This document shows positions 1 through 10,622 of a stretch of 64,000 nt of DNA, piece by piece (positions within the stretch are counted from its first letter, which is position 1; each line of letters starts with the position of its first letter). The stretch is from the NCBI RefSeq assembly GCF_030272615.1, contig NC_081410.1:290283957-290347956 (forward strand). Reading direction: 5' to 3'. Both the position numbers and the translations under genes were made by a program. The notes beneath the pieces are model-generated. The model searched no databases. It was not told the origin of the DNA and saw only the letters and a program-made list of their open reading frames with translations. This stretch comes from Cryptomeria japonica (Eukaryota > Streptophyta > Pinopsida > Cupressales > Cupressaceae).

Positions 1-1582
1 TTTCTTCTTTAGCAATTGTGGTCATTCTCTCAATCAGAAATTTAATTAATGCTTCTAAAAGCATGTCTATAACATTCAAAGGAGCAATATTGTTCTAGAG
101 AAAATAAGTAGCACAAGCCTGCTCAATAGTGTTCTAATCATAAGATGGAATGGTGAGATATGGTTCTCTGACTCTCTTCAAACCCTCAAGCTTAGATAGC
201 ATCTTGAGAACTTTTTCTTCATCAAATATGCCTTCAAGAGAGGTTATTACCAAATCCCTGATTGAAGCACTATTTTGAATATTATTCTTCTCCATATTGT
301 CATCATCACTTTCAACTATAATGGATTCTATGGATCTCTTTGCAACTCTTTTACCTTTTGACACTTTGGAGGAGGAAGCAGATGCTTCATCAGTTAATCT
401 TTTCATTTTCTTTCCTTTTGGCACCAGTGTAGTTTTACTAGGTCTTCTTCCACCAAACTTACCCATAATCTCTTCAAAAGTTCCAAATTTTTTTGTATTT
501 ATATCCTTAGGCATCTTAAAGAAAATTTCCATAATGTCCATACACTCATCTTCCAATACCTCATAAGGAAACTTATCAAACCATGAAGTTCTAATGATAA
601 CAATCTCAACAAAGTAATTGTCCTTATCCACTAGAAAAATGATATCCTTTTTATACCATTAAACAATCTTTGGAGGAATCCAATTCCTCAAAATAAACTT
701 TTTTTGAATTCTAGGAAGAATTATTGCAGATAGTATCAAAATCATTCAAGTTATCTAGATATCCTTTTTTCTCAACATAAATTGGAACATCTCTTCTCCA
801 AGCAATTTTGTTCATTCCAGGAAAAGAATTAATAAAGTAGAATACTAAACACCCAATGAATGATCCATATTGGAAGGGATATAGATCGGTCTTTGTTAGT
901 CAATGATTTAACAACAAATGCCACCTCAATAATTTGCACAAATCATAGTCAACATTCTCCTTTACCATCGTGTAGGCTGCATACATTGTGGTAGAAGAGG
1001 TTGAACCTTCCCGATTCTTGTAGAAAATTAGGTATGAAATTCCCATGTTTACATATCTAATAGCCACATAATCAATAGTGTTAATTTGTAAGGTTCTTTT
1101 ATTAAACACAACACTAGTTATCTTGTTCACCTCATCATTCTTGACAAATTTCAGAGTAGGTATGGTTCTAAACGGACATAAACCAATTAAATCAATTAGG
1201 CCCAATTTTAAAATTTGATATGGTTGATCTAGCTACAAACAATCTTCATAATTTTTCTCAAAACTATTCTTATAATCTTCTCTTCATGAAAAATAGGAAA
1301 TTCACTCCATGAATCCAAACCCTTGTGCCCTAGAATGGCATATTTATGCCTAAATGCTTGTGCACCATCTACTAGTTGAGTTCTCTTGAAATTCCTAAGT
1401 TTTTTGTGATCATATTCTTCCAAGAAGACATGAATATAAATGAAAAGATATTCCTTACGCACAACATTGTCGAGAATAGAGAAAAATGCTCCAATTTCAT
1501 CATCTGACACCGAAATGAATGGTTTGAATTCTAAACTAGGTCTAGCCTTTTCATTTTTACTGATAATTTTAAGATTTGTCAT
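1..1582 (-). pseudogene. H ORF2 relic, unknown function (partial)
   Basis: Three consecutive minus-strand open stretches (1582-1229, 1205-900, 631-134) are pieces of one protein broken by stops and at least one frameshift. They align in order with ORF2 of element E. The first stretch has GAFFSI, YIYIHVFLE and EKIIRIVL, where E has GAFSQI, IYIHFHI and KEVIRIVL. The second has RTLQINTIDYVAIRYVNM, where E has RSLRVNDVTDINVRFVSM. The third has VDKDNYFVEIVIIRTSWF, where E has KKDEIWMEAVIPRTIWV. As in E, a Ser/Lys-rich basic linker follows (residues about 60-95 of the last stretch). I recognise no known enzyme domain. The C-terminal coiled coil expected from E would lie outside the window. Confidence 0.55.
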
Positions 1583-1989
1583 CTAAGAAAATATTCAAAC
1601 AAGAGAAATACATTGAGTAGTTCTTCACTTTTCCTTGTGCTTTGCTTCTCTTTGATCACATTTGTACAAATGACTTTTGAATAATTAATATATAATCATT
1701 AATTAGGATTTCCAAAAAGTTGATACACTATACACCCACAATTGCCAAAAATATTTTGAAACATCAAATTTTCTTAAAATCTAGTATAAAAACACTTCCA
1801 CACATCTATAGTGCTAAGAGAAACCCAACACCAATCCAAGAGGGGATGAAAAATATTCTTTTAATCTCCCTCTCAGACATAATTGTTTGAGCTATTTATT
1901 GGAAGAGGGGTTTGCACCCACAGAAGGAGTGGACCAATTCATAGTCTTTTCTTTAGTCTCAACATCTTAATTAATCACCCATTTCATCT

Positions 1990-2890
1990 TCATTTTCTCC
2001 TTTTCACTTCTACAATTTCTCACAATATGACCCATTTTGTTACAACTATGACCTCTCAGACCTTTGAGAGGTTTTCTATAATTCATCCCAATGTTCCAAA
2101 AGTTTCAATTTGTCCTGTACTTAACAACTTTGTGTCCAAATTTTTTGCAAGCATAACATATTCCATTAAAAAGTATGAACATAGGTCAAATTTTGGTATA
2201 CATTCCTCATTACTCTAATTCTACACTCGATAGCCTTATGACCAAACTTATTGCAAGAAAAAATATCTCATGCCAATTGATTGATTTCTATTCTTACTTC
2301 TGCATTTACTAGCTCAATGGCTAAATATTACAAGTAAAATAGTTACCATTAAAAGAAGAATACCTGATAAGAGCAGGAGGATCTCTCTGGACATTTCTAA
2401 AGCTCTGGTCATTTTGAACTTTATCCTTAATATTTTTTTTGCCTTTGTCATTTCCTAAGCTTTCACCTTCTTTAAATCCAAGTCTACTCTTATATTTATT
2501 CTGTCTATGAGATTTAATAAAGTTGAATCCAATACTTTTCTACCGCCTTTGAGCTTTATACCATTATCAATCTAATCTTTTGCAATTTTTTAGTTACTCC
2601 TTGAGTTTTACAATTTCTTCAACGATCTTTGCACCTAGTCTTCTCATCGATCTTAGTTTCAAATTCATCAATAACCTTCTTTCCTCTATCAAGCAAGGTT
2701 ATTTAAAAATAAATCTTTTCAGTTGCTTTCTTGTGATTTTCTCTACTATCATCTAGATCTTTCAAACATGATCTTGATTCATCTTCCATGTCAACTATGT
2801 CATCCACATCATTCCATTCATTCTGATCCAAATCATTCAATTATTTTTCAAAACATAGTGTTCAAAATCCAAGATCTACCTCACCAGTTA
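1990..2890 (-). pseudogene. H gag-like relic: coiled coil plus zinc knuckles
   Basis: Minus-strand translation gives a charged, helix-prone stretch (about 2560-2800, including MEDESRSCLKDLDD), then CCHC-type knuckles: SCNKFGHKAIEC (about 2234-2275, first Cys lost), CYACKKFGHKVVKY (about 2119-2158, last Cys changed to Tyr) and HSCNKMGHIVRNC (2012-2053, first Cys lost). Several knuckles after a coiled coil match the gag of element E and differ from the single knuckle in Copia elements C, D and F. The protein is an inferred RNA-binding, particle-forming protein. Stops and frameshifts break it throughout. Confidence 0.5.
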
Positions 2891-2908
2891 AGCTAACTCT
2901 TTGGGAAC

Positions 2909-2926
2909 CAGAGCTCTAACACTAAT
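2909..2926 (-). promoter_or_regulatory. Degenerate primer-binding site of H
   Basis: On the minus strand the LTR end TTTTCAACA is followed by ATTAGTGTTAGAGCTCTGG. This is a mutated form of the initiator-Met tRNA primer site TGGTATCAGAGC seen in C and E, with the same short spacer after the LTR. Confidence 0.5.
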
Positions 2927-3791
2927 TGTTGAAAACTACCAGAGGCTAAGAGGGTGGGTAAATCAACATTCACAAAATATTGTCAAATTATTTAAGTGAT
3001 TCTACCTTCATCATTTATCAACATTAATGAGCTGAAAGAAAATTGTAGTAATAACCAAAACATTCATAATGCCATCAAATTTTTACATGAAAAACTCAAA
3101 CTAGGAAAAACCACGATGAGAATTAAACTCTGAATAAATAATAATAAATAAACAATAGACAAGACTTCCAGCCAAAAGAGCTTACTACTATGGACTTGCA
3201 GACTGAGATACACAACCTCAAGTAAGATACAAAAGAGAGACTTACTCTACAAAATATCACTTCTTCAAGAAAAGATACAAAACTAATCTCATAAAGAAAT
3301 AATAATAATAAATTAAATTATATACAAAAGGCATTTATTAGAATGCAGATAATAGTTCCCTAAAAATACTCATCTAACTACTCTATATACCTCTAAACCA
3401 ATACTCTTACTCGCTTTGCATCTACTGGTCATCTATCCATATTGCATTCACATTAATTATGCTTCTCTCGTACTCTTTATATCTGATCCACATATATTAC
3501 AATCAATATATACCAATCAGATAAAAAACAATTGTCACTAGTTTGGCCAAGCATGTATGTGATGTGTATATAGCATCGACCCAAAAATACGTTATCCAAA
3601 AGGTAAAAAGGATATGTACCAAGTTGACACTCCTTCCAACTAGTATCAAAAACATTTTTCATCCAATCATTCGAACCAAAAAGCATAAATTGGTACTACA
3701 AAAATTTATTTTGTTTCAATACACTACTTATCTCTAACCAAAAAAAAAATAAAGTGACTCATCCAAGGGAACCATGACATATGTCTTAACA
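2927..3791 (-). repeat. H 5' LTR, right edge estimated
   Basis: The minus-strand 3' end is firm: it ends in CA directly before the primer site, with a CACCCTCTTAG stretch like the CACCCCCCTCTCAG of C, D and E just upstream. Inside it is ATTCTCATCGTGGTTTTTCC (plus 3092-3112), the same motif as the conserved LTR hairpin of C, D and E. A TATA box reads AGATATAAAGAG at plus 3474-3485. The start of the LTR is uncertain. Confidence 0.45.
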
Positions 3792-4339
3792 AAACATAAT
3801 CTCTTAAGATATATTTGGAACTAATATTAATTCAAGCCCATGATAAGTTCCTCCAAAGCAATCAATAGAAGTATGTCCATAAACATACTAACACATCATT
3901 TCACATATTCTTTTGGACCACCAACTAATTCAAATGTAATCAATGAAAATAATGGAATCCAAATGTTTAACACTTATGCTCACTAAACTCATGTTCTAAT
4001 AGCTCAAAGAATCCCCATTACAAACCCTAAGCAGTATATCCTATCCCTGGCTAAAAATAACCACCACGGTCACCCCTAATGTAATCTCTGCTACCACCAA
4101 GCCATGACCCAACTACCCAAAATTCCCAACAAGGCCATGCAAACTAACCCAAAAGGAGGATTTTCAAGAGTACTAATTGATGTCATCTATACATAAGATG
4201 TGAGGAAGTATATGTGCTAACTCCTTGAGGAAATAGACCATACCTCTTTGAGGATCTGAGAAAAGAATTGTTGAAGAAAAACACAAACTAGTATAAGAAA
4301 AAATACACCCAGATAGACAAGAATTAGTTGGACATGTTT
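3792..4339. other. No recognisable feature
   Basis: AT-rich sequence between the estimated edge of H and the ORF2 fragment. I see no open frame, LTR signal or repeat I can support. It may include the distal part of the H LTR if my edge is too short. Confidence 0.4.
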
Positions 4340-5057
4340 AAAGACTTTTCAGATTTCACTAAGGAGAAGGAAAGGGTGTAGTTTGTGCTCAATAGATTGC
4401 ATGATGAATTCCTATACCTAGAGCAACCTTATCGGATTATGAAGGAATTCATTCATGTTATCACCACAATCTTACGAGAAGGATCTCTTTCACCAAAGAA
4501 GGGCATGAAGAACATAGAGGTAGAGAATCTCATGGGAGAAAACTTCAATGGAAACCATACCATTGGAAATATTACCAATAAAGGCATCATATATGTGACA
4601 AAAGTCATTGCTTACAAGGTCTACTTAACAAGTTATAAAGGGTTGACAACAATAGTGGAAATACATACATCATATCAAATGGTGAAAGAAGGCAAATATT
4701 TAAATCTGTGCAAGGTATTAAGGAAATATTTTTTGGAGAAATTCAATAGGAAAAACAAACTAGCTACCCATTCTAATATGGCATCCTATTAATATGCCTT
4801 GTGTTTTATTTCTTGAGGGAGCTTCTCAAATAGGCCAATAGGAAGCGGGCTAAAGAAAAATTGATCATCATACAAATATTGAATTATGCTAACATATTCC
4901 TAGATCCTAACATTTATATCCAAGTATTCATAGGATACTTTAAGGGGTTTTAGAAGAAGATTCATGACCAATACCAAATCTCCAACCCAATTATGTAGAA
5001 ATACATTGATAGTGTTGTCTTCCAAGTAGATAAAGACTTCATCATCATGGATCCTAT
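4340..5057 (+). pseudogene. ORF2-family fragment, unknown function
   Basis: The longest open part (4385-4792, 135 codons) and the broken continuation to 5057 resemble the H and E ORF2 proteins. YQMVKEGKYLNLCKVLRKYF parallels YTMVKENVDYDLCKLLRW in H, and FQVDKDFIIMDPIV near the end parallels the VDKDNYFVEIVI block of H. At least seven stops interrupt it. It ends abruptly where element T begins, so it is probably part of an older element split by T. No LTR of its own was found. Confidence 0.45.
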
Positions 5058-5299
5058 TGTGACCTAATTCTCACATCGCCCCATCATAGATGAGGACCCC
5101 TTATTTTTGGTTTTTAGGGTTTTATCCTAACTCTGCAGTTTCGTAAATCCATTTTCCAAGGGAGTTTTGAATTTGAATTATGAGGTCATCTTGAGCCAAA
5201 TTTTAAAATCATGTTCAGAATCATGAATTAATATTGTCAAAGTGCTTAGAAGATCTGAAGGACGAGGATCACAATTACTTTGAGTCAATTTGACAACTC

Positions 5300-5830
5300 T
5301 CTATTTTTAGAAATTTGTTCTTTTTTGCTTTTTTGCTTTTTTTCTTTTTTCTGCTTTATTGAAAGTGGTATCTGGGTTTTGTTCCTTAAGTCATTTCATC
5401 TCTACCCATGTTGTCAAAATTTGAAAATCTTGTCTCTGAGTATAAAAAGAAGGGCTTCAAAAAAAATTCTTTTTTTTGAGATTAAGGTTTTGTTCCTTAA
5501 GTCATATCAGTCATGCCCATGCCTTCAAATTAAAAGTTTTTTCCCTCTGAGTATAAAAAGAAAGGGTTTTCTTCTTCTTCTTTTTTTTCTTTTTTTTTGA
5601 GATTAAAGTTTTGATGTCCATGCCAAATTATTACTACCCATGTTCTCAAAATTTGAAAATTGGTCTTTAAGGGTAAAAAGAAAAATGCAAACCCTAATTA
5701 GGTTTTGCTTCAGAAGATCAATCATATGATCAGTGCCCATGTTCTCATATTTCAAAAGTTAGGTCTCCAGGTGCAAAAAGAAAACTGGGAACCATATTTA
5801 GGATTTTATTCCAAAAGGCATCACCATGAC
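5300..5830 (+). repeat. About five degenerate 100-118 bp subrepeats
   Basis: Units starting near 5378, 5489, 5607, 5705 and 5806 share GGTTTTGTTCC, CCCATGTTCTC, AATTTGAAAA and GTATAAAAAGAA. The same array is in the second T copy at about 38600-39110. Each unit carries a TATAAAAAG-like stretch, so they could be repeated promoter or enhancer modules, which is speculative. Confidence 0.55.
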
Positions 5831-5839
5831 ATGGATATT

Positions 5840-8494
5840 GTTGATCAAATATAAAGATAACAATGGAAGGTGGCACATGGTTGTCTAGGTAAAAATTTTC
5901 CCAAGGTGGAAAGCATGGCTAATGACAAGACTTATTCCAAGTCAGCCAAGGCTCAAAGTCAAACAAGTGAAATGGCAAATGATCAGTCAAGTACACCCAA
6001 GAATGTTAAGCACAAAAGATGTCCAAACATGACCAAGGTTCGCCAAAGCATAAGGAAGTTGTCTAAGAGAAAATGTCTAATACATGCTAAACTCCTACCA
6101 TCAGTTAACTCACTCCTAGCAAAGGTCAAGTAAACTCCTACATATGGTTAGGATTAAGCTAGAAAAACATGGCAAGCATCCCTCCAAGTTTGCCCTTGCC
6201 ATATGCCACTCCAAGTCTGCCATTCTATATTGGAAGGAGGTTTCCAAAGTCTGCCAAGGCTTAAGAAAGAATTTCTAAGGCAATGCAAGGTCCACCTAGG
6301 CAAAGTTGAATTTGGCTAATGCACTCTAAAGTCTTCCTTGTCCATGAAGTATGAAGTTCTCCCTACCTTGGCATAAGGTGAAGATACCTAAACACTCTTC
6401 CAAGTCCACCAAGACAAGGAGAGGAATAAAAGAAAGTATGGAAGGAGACCATCCAAGTCTTCCTTCATCAAGTTGGCACAACAAGTATAAAGTCCACCTA
6501 GGAACCTTTTAAATTGATATGGATATGTCAAGAGATTACCAAAACTCGGCATGTTTGAATAAAGCAAAGTTGGTGCAAGAATTGCCAAGTTGGCAGTAAA
6601 ATGATGACATGGCACTTTAAAATTGGCTTGACAAAGGGAAAGATAGCAAGTTGAGATTAAAGTGTGATAATTTGGCATTTGAAAGCAAAGATGAAAGGGA
6701 AAACAAAGTTTGCCTTCTAGAAGAAAGCAAATAAAGCTTTCTAAAAATCACACACATTGAAGAAGCTTACAAAGAATAAAGATAAGGTCAAGGCAAATCT
6801 TTCCCAAAGTTGGCCTTCTAGAATAAAGTGAATAAAACTTCTAGAAACTGCCAAGTAAGGATTGAAGCACAAGCTTATGTTAGAATTCGCCATAATTAAA
6901 TAAGGTAAGCAACTTCCAAGCATGAATAAATCTGATTAGATTATTAGATTTCAGATAAGGATGAAGAAATCCACCATAAAGACAAGAAATGAAGCATGAG
7001 GACCAAACAAAAAGTTATCTTATCAAACTTAGAGTTGGAAGTTGGCATGAATAATGTCCAAGCAAATGGAGAATGATGTTAAAACACCATTAAACTTTGA
7101 TCTGTAGTTCCAAGGAGAGGACAAACCCCCTACCTAGGGTTTAAGATAGCATCATGATAAAAAATATAAGGGTGAATTTGATTAAGACACAAGTTAAAAA
7201 CATGTATAAGGAAACCTATCCAAGCTTCTTGCAAGTTTGCTTTAGCATATTGAACATAAATTAAGATTATTCATAGTTCACCAAAGTTCAAGTAAAAAGG
7301 CTTAAAACGAATAAAGAAAAATAAAGCAATGTCAAGAGAACTCCAAATCTCTCAAAAATTCATGTAATCAAATATGCTCAAACCCAAGTTGACAAAAACA
7401 CACCCAAGTCCACCCCATCCTTGATCAAACAAACATGACACATGATAATCCAAGTCCATCCTTAGAAAAGAAAGATAAGTTTGAGAAGGAACGTCCAAGT
7501 TCGCCAAGGATGAGTGTCCAAACACCTTCATACCTCACCCAACCCAAGGAAAGCATGAAGCTTTCCAAGATGACATGATAAAGAGAAAGATAAACTATCC
7601 AATCATCATTAGAATTCATCCTAAATATCATATCCACAATCAAGAAATTATCAAAACCCTTGTCCAAACAAGGTTGATTAAACATTGACACAAATTGATT
7701 CATCTAGGCATAAATGGAATATGTGAAGATACTTGATAAGGGATGAAATTGTTCTCATTGATCAGACAAGAAGACAATCAATTCACCATTCCAGGAAGAT
7801 AAATGTTGATAAAAAATTCACATGAAATCAAGTTGGAAAATAAATTTGTCACATGAAATAAAAAAATTATTTTCCAAAATTAAGATTTATTTTTTTCAAA
7901 GATTATTTTTTCACCACTTAGAATATTTTCAAAAATTCAAGAATTTTGGAAATTAAAAGAAAGCTCTAAAAGATTCCTTGATAAGGATGAAATTTTGAGA
8001 GAAAATAAAAATTTCCATTTTGGAAAGATTTAAAACAAAAAAAAACACAAAAAAAATAATAAAACAAAACTTCTAAGTTTAGGAATCCTAGACTCTATAT
8101 TCAACCAATTCATTTCACAATTCATTAATCAGGTTGAGAATTTGGAGGGAATTGAAGATAAGTTTTCTCTCAAATTTTGAGAATTTTGGATTTTTGAAGA
8201 AGAATTTTCCAAAATAAGATTCTTCTAAAGTGTTGGAGGTCTAGAAATTAAGCACTTTTTTAAATTTTAAGATAGATAATCAGAGGTAAATTTCAATCAT
8301 AAAGAGGATTGAAAAACTCAATCTGACTGAATTTCCTTATGTTTCTGTCTTATTTTTCTCAATTTTTATCAATTTCTTGACCAAACCCTTCACCTTCAGT
8401 CTTCTTTTTTGTAGAAACTTAACCTTTTAACGGGATGAAACTAAAATTTTTAGAAAAGAGAATTAAAAGTCAAAATTAAATTTTGAGAATAACA
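5840..8494. other. Noncoding part of T LTR
   Basis: No gene is supported here. The stretch is rich in short dispersed variants of CCAAGTCYGCCAAGG and of CTTCTAGAATAAAG...CTTTCTA, repeated without fixed spacing. It corresponds to 39.1-40.4, 54.4-55.1 and 60.9-61.75 kb of the second copy. It therefore preserves the empty sites of E (about 7058-7066) and F (7702-7706). Confidence 0.6.
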
Positions 8495-8499
8495 TTAAG

Positions 8500-10592
8500 T
8501 GACGTGTAAAGCCCAACTTTGTTGGACCCATGGTGATAGGTTGGACTCAGAATTTGTGATGCATCTGTTCCATGAGCGAAGTCAGGGGATTAAATTTAAT
8601 GATTGCTAGTTCTATAATGACTTTGAGTGTTTTAGAACTGATAATACCTTCTGTTTTGAGACAAGTGACCAGAGAGTTCATAATAATTGATGCAAATTTA
8701 TTTCACATGCTTTGTGGGTGATTTCATACATTTTCTAGACATTTTCTTTAACTCTAGAAATTCGTCGCAGAGTGTATTACAGAGAGCTCGATAAATTGGA
8801 TGGTATGAGAAAAATAATTGAGCTGCCTAGCTATGTGTAGCTTAAGAATGAAAAAAAACTATGGTACATTCTAAAGAAAGGTGGGTTCACTACATACATT
8901 GAGAGGCTTCAAGGGAGAAATCAATATGTTATGAGATATTTTTCTAAAAAATGGAAAGATTGAACAATTGTTCTTTATGGTCAGAGGGCCCTAGTTGATG
9001 AAGCCCTTATTGCATAGGTCACTGGGTTATCTATGGATGGCATGAAGTATTACAGAGATAGGGTGTACATAGAGAAAGCTATGCAGAATTTCCCCAAGGA
9101 GGAGGAGAAGCGGGCTAATTTTTTTTAGAAGATGACCAACTACTATGATATTGCGATCATCTAGTCTTTCTAGTAGAAGCTTCTCAAGGTAATTATGAAT
9201 TACCTTACTTTGGATGGTCGGTATACTAGGGTGTATGGCCACCACTTTGTTATTCTGAATCATTTCTGCCATGGTGTGAAAATGTCTTTCCCTTTCTACC
9301 TCATGTCTTCTCTTAGAGCTAATTTTAGTGAGCGCCATAAGAACCCTGCTAAGTTTCCCATCATTCATGAAGGCCTAATGGTTCTTATTTATTCCCATTT
9401 TCGTTCTCTTCCTCCCTTGATGATTTTATCCATATTTCTTCTGAGAATGATGAGACTAGTGTGGGAGAGTCTGATAAGGATGCCTTTGGGTCTAGGTCTG
9501 ATGAGAATCCCCCTCCCTTGAAAAAAGGTAAAATGGAAATTCCTTCAAGCTCTAAACCCAAGATGAGGAAGGGTCATAAGAACATTGTTGTATCCTCCTC
9601 CTCTACTTCAACTGAGAATGGCTCCCCCTCTTCTAGTGAGAAGGTAGATGATGTTAAGAACCCTGATAATCCTAATATTCCAGCCTCTCCTCTATCCCAT
9701 AAGGAGATTGGTAATGTGGGTGTGGTTGGTATTGCAAACCTTCATCCTAAAATTAATGAGCTAAATGATAAGAGGGAGGATTATGAAAATGTGTTGGGGA
9801 TGGCTCGTGATCATGTAATTGACACCTTCAGTTTGTTCAAGTGGTTGTTTCATGAACTTAAAGAGATTTGGATTAACCAAAGAGCCCTGGGAAGCAAAAT
9901 GGATTCTCTCCCTGCTGGTTCTTCTCTTAGTAATCCAAATAATGATGGGAATTGGATTGAGGCTAAGAAGAATTCAATCATGGACTATATCAAGAAAATA
10001 GGGGAAGGGGTTGATCAGCTGAAGAAAAGGTTGGATGAATGCATCACTCGAGTTGATGAAGGATACAACAAGATCTAGGACACCCTCAAGACCATTATGG
10101 TTAGCAGTCACAAAATTATTAAACAGCCTGCAATGGTTATGTATGCCATGGTGAATAGTCTAGAACAACCGGATAAGGTTGTTGTTGTTATTGGTGATGA
10201 AGCTGAGGTGGCTCAAAGTGGTGAAGGACCCTACAAAAGGACCCAAGGGAACATATAGAAAAAGGCGGCCTTTCAGAACTTGGATCATAAAGCTATGAAG
10301 GTTGTTGCTAATACCATGAATGCCCTTGAGGCTGAGGTCGGTGAGACCCTCAGAAGCCTAATGTGTTTGGGTTCTTTTCAGTTGTTGGTTCTTTTTGTGT
10401 CTGGGTTTGTTCTTTATGTTACCATTTTGTGCTCGGATGGGCTTTTGCTGTCTCTTTGGCTGCTTCTTTTTATGCCTCTCCTTGCAGCCCATTTTGTTTT
10501 GGATGTTGCTTTCTGATTCTATACCTCTTAAAATCATTTTGTAAATGGTTTCGGGACCCCTTCAAAACCTATTTTTTCCTTAATCCAAAACA
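8500..10592 (+). mobile_element. 2.1 kb TG...CA insertion in T 5' LTR, with an ORF relic
   Basis: It is absent from the other T copy, which reads straight through at about 61742. It begins TGACGTGTAAAGCCC, ends CCAAAACA and is flanked by TTAAG (8495-8499 and 10593-10597), as expected of an LTR-class insertion or solo LTR. The flanking repeat can also be read as nine bases, AACATTAAG, which would suit a Mutator-like element, but no terminal inverted repeats are visible. No second LTR is seen inside. Most of its length is one broken coding region on the plus strand. Confidence 0.55.
8766..10516 (+). pseudogene. Unknown protein relic inside the 2.1 kb insertion
   Basis: The N-terminal part (8766 to about 9420) reads as a globular domain with LSMDGMKYYRDRVY, DGRYTRVYGHHFVILNHF and FPIIHEGLMVLIY, broken by five or more stops. 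A frameshift near 9420 leads into a 205-codon open part (9461-10078). This has a Lys/Ser/Pro-rich linker (SKPKMRKGHK, then a Ser-rich run) and a helix-forming segment (IKKIGEGVDQLKKRLDECI). Beyond a stop at 10076 the frame continues to a strongly hydrophobic C-terminus (10370-10516). The layout of globular domain, basic or Ser-rich linker and coiled coil resembles the T LTR ORF and the E ORF2, though I cannot show homology. Function unknown. Confidence 0.5.
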
Positions 10593-10622
10593 TTAAGTTT
10601 TCATGTGTTTTTGTAGACACTA

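Larger units (their letters stand above)
1..3791 (-). mobile_element. Element H: decayed non-autonomous LTR element, 3' part beyond the window
   Basis: Read on the minus strand, the order is LTR end, primer-binding site, coiled-coil and zinc-knuckle gag relic, then an ORF2 of unknown function that runs off the window. The order and protein motifs match element E further on, but the DNA is far more diverged. No protease, integrase or RT is seen. The outer LTR edge near 3.79 kb is an estimate: a TTAACA on the plus strand there would read TGTTAA as an LTR start, and it lies about 300 bases upstream of the TATA box, similar to the spacing in E. No target duplication could be tested. Confidence 0.55.

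Noticed and set aside
297-566. Plus-strand ORF opposite the H ORF2
   Set aside because: It is antisense to a segment with family similarity on the minus strand and has low-complexity hydrophobic composition; a shadow frame.
5280-5600. 106-codon Phe/Leu-rich ORF
   Set aside because: It runs through T-rich subrepeats of the T LTR; composition only, and not kept in the second T copy.
9461-10078. Host gene candidate of 205 codons
   Set aside because: It is the open part of a longer broken frame inside an insertion with target duplication.
10280-10596. Hydrophobic C-terminus of the 2.1 kb insertion as a separate membrane protein
   Set aside because: It continues the frame of the preceding coiled-coil part after stops and has no own start context; kept as part of the relic.
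8491-10597. Firm call as a Mutator-like element from the nine-base repeat AACATTAAG
   Set aside because: No terminal inverted repeats, and the TG...CA ends with five-base TTAAG explain the borders equally well; left open.
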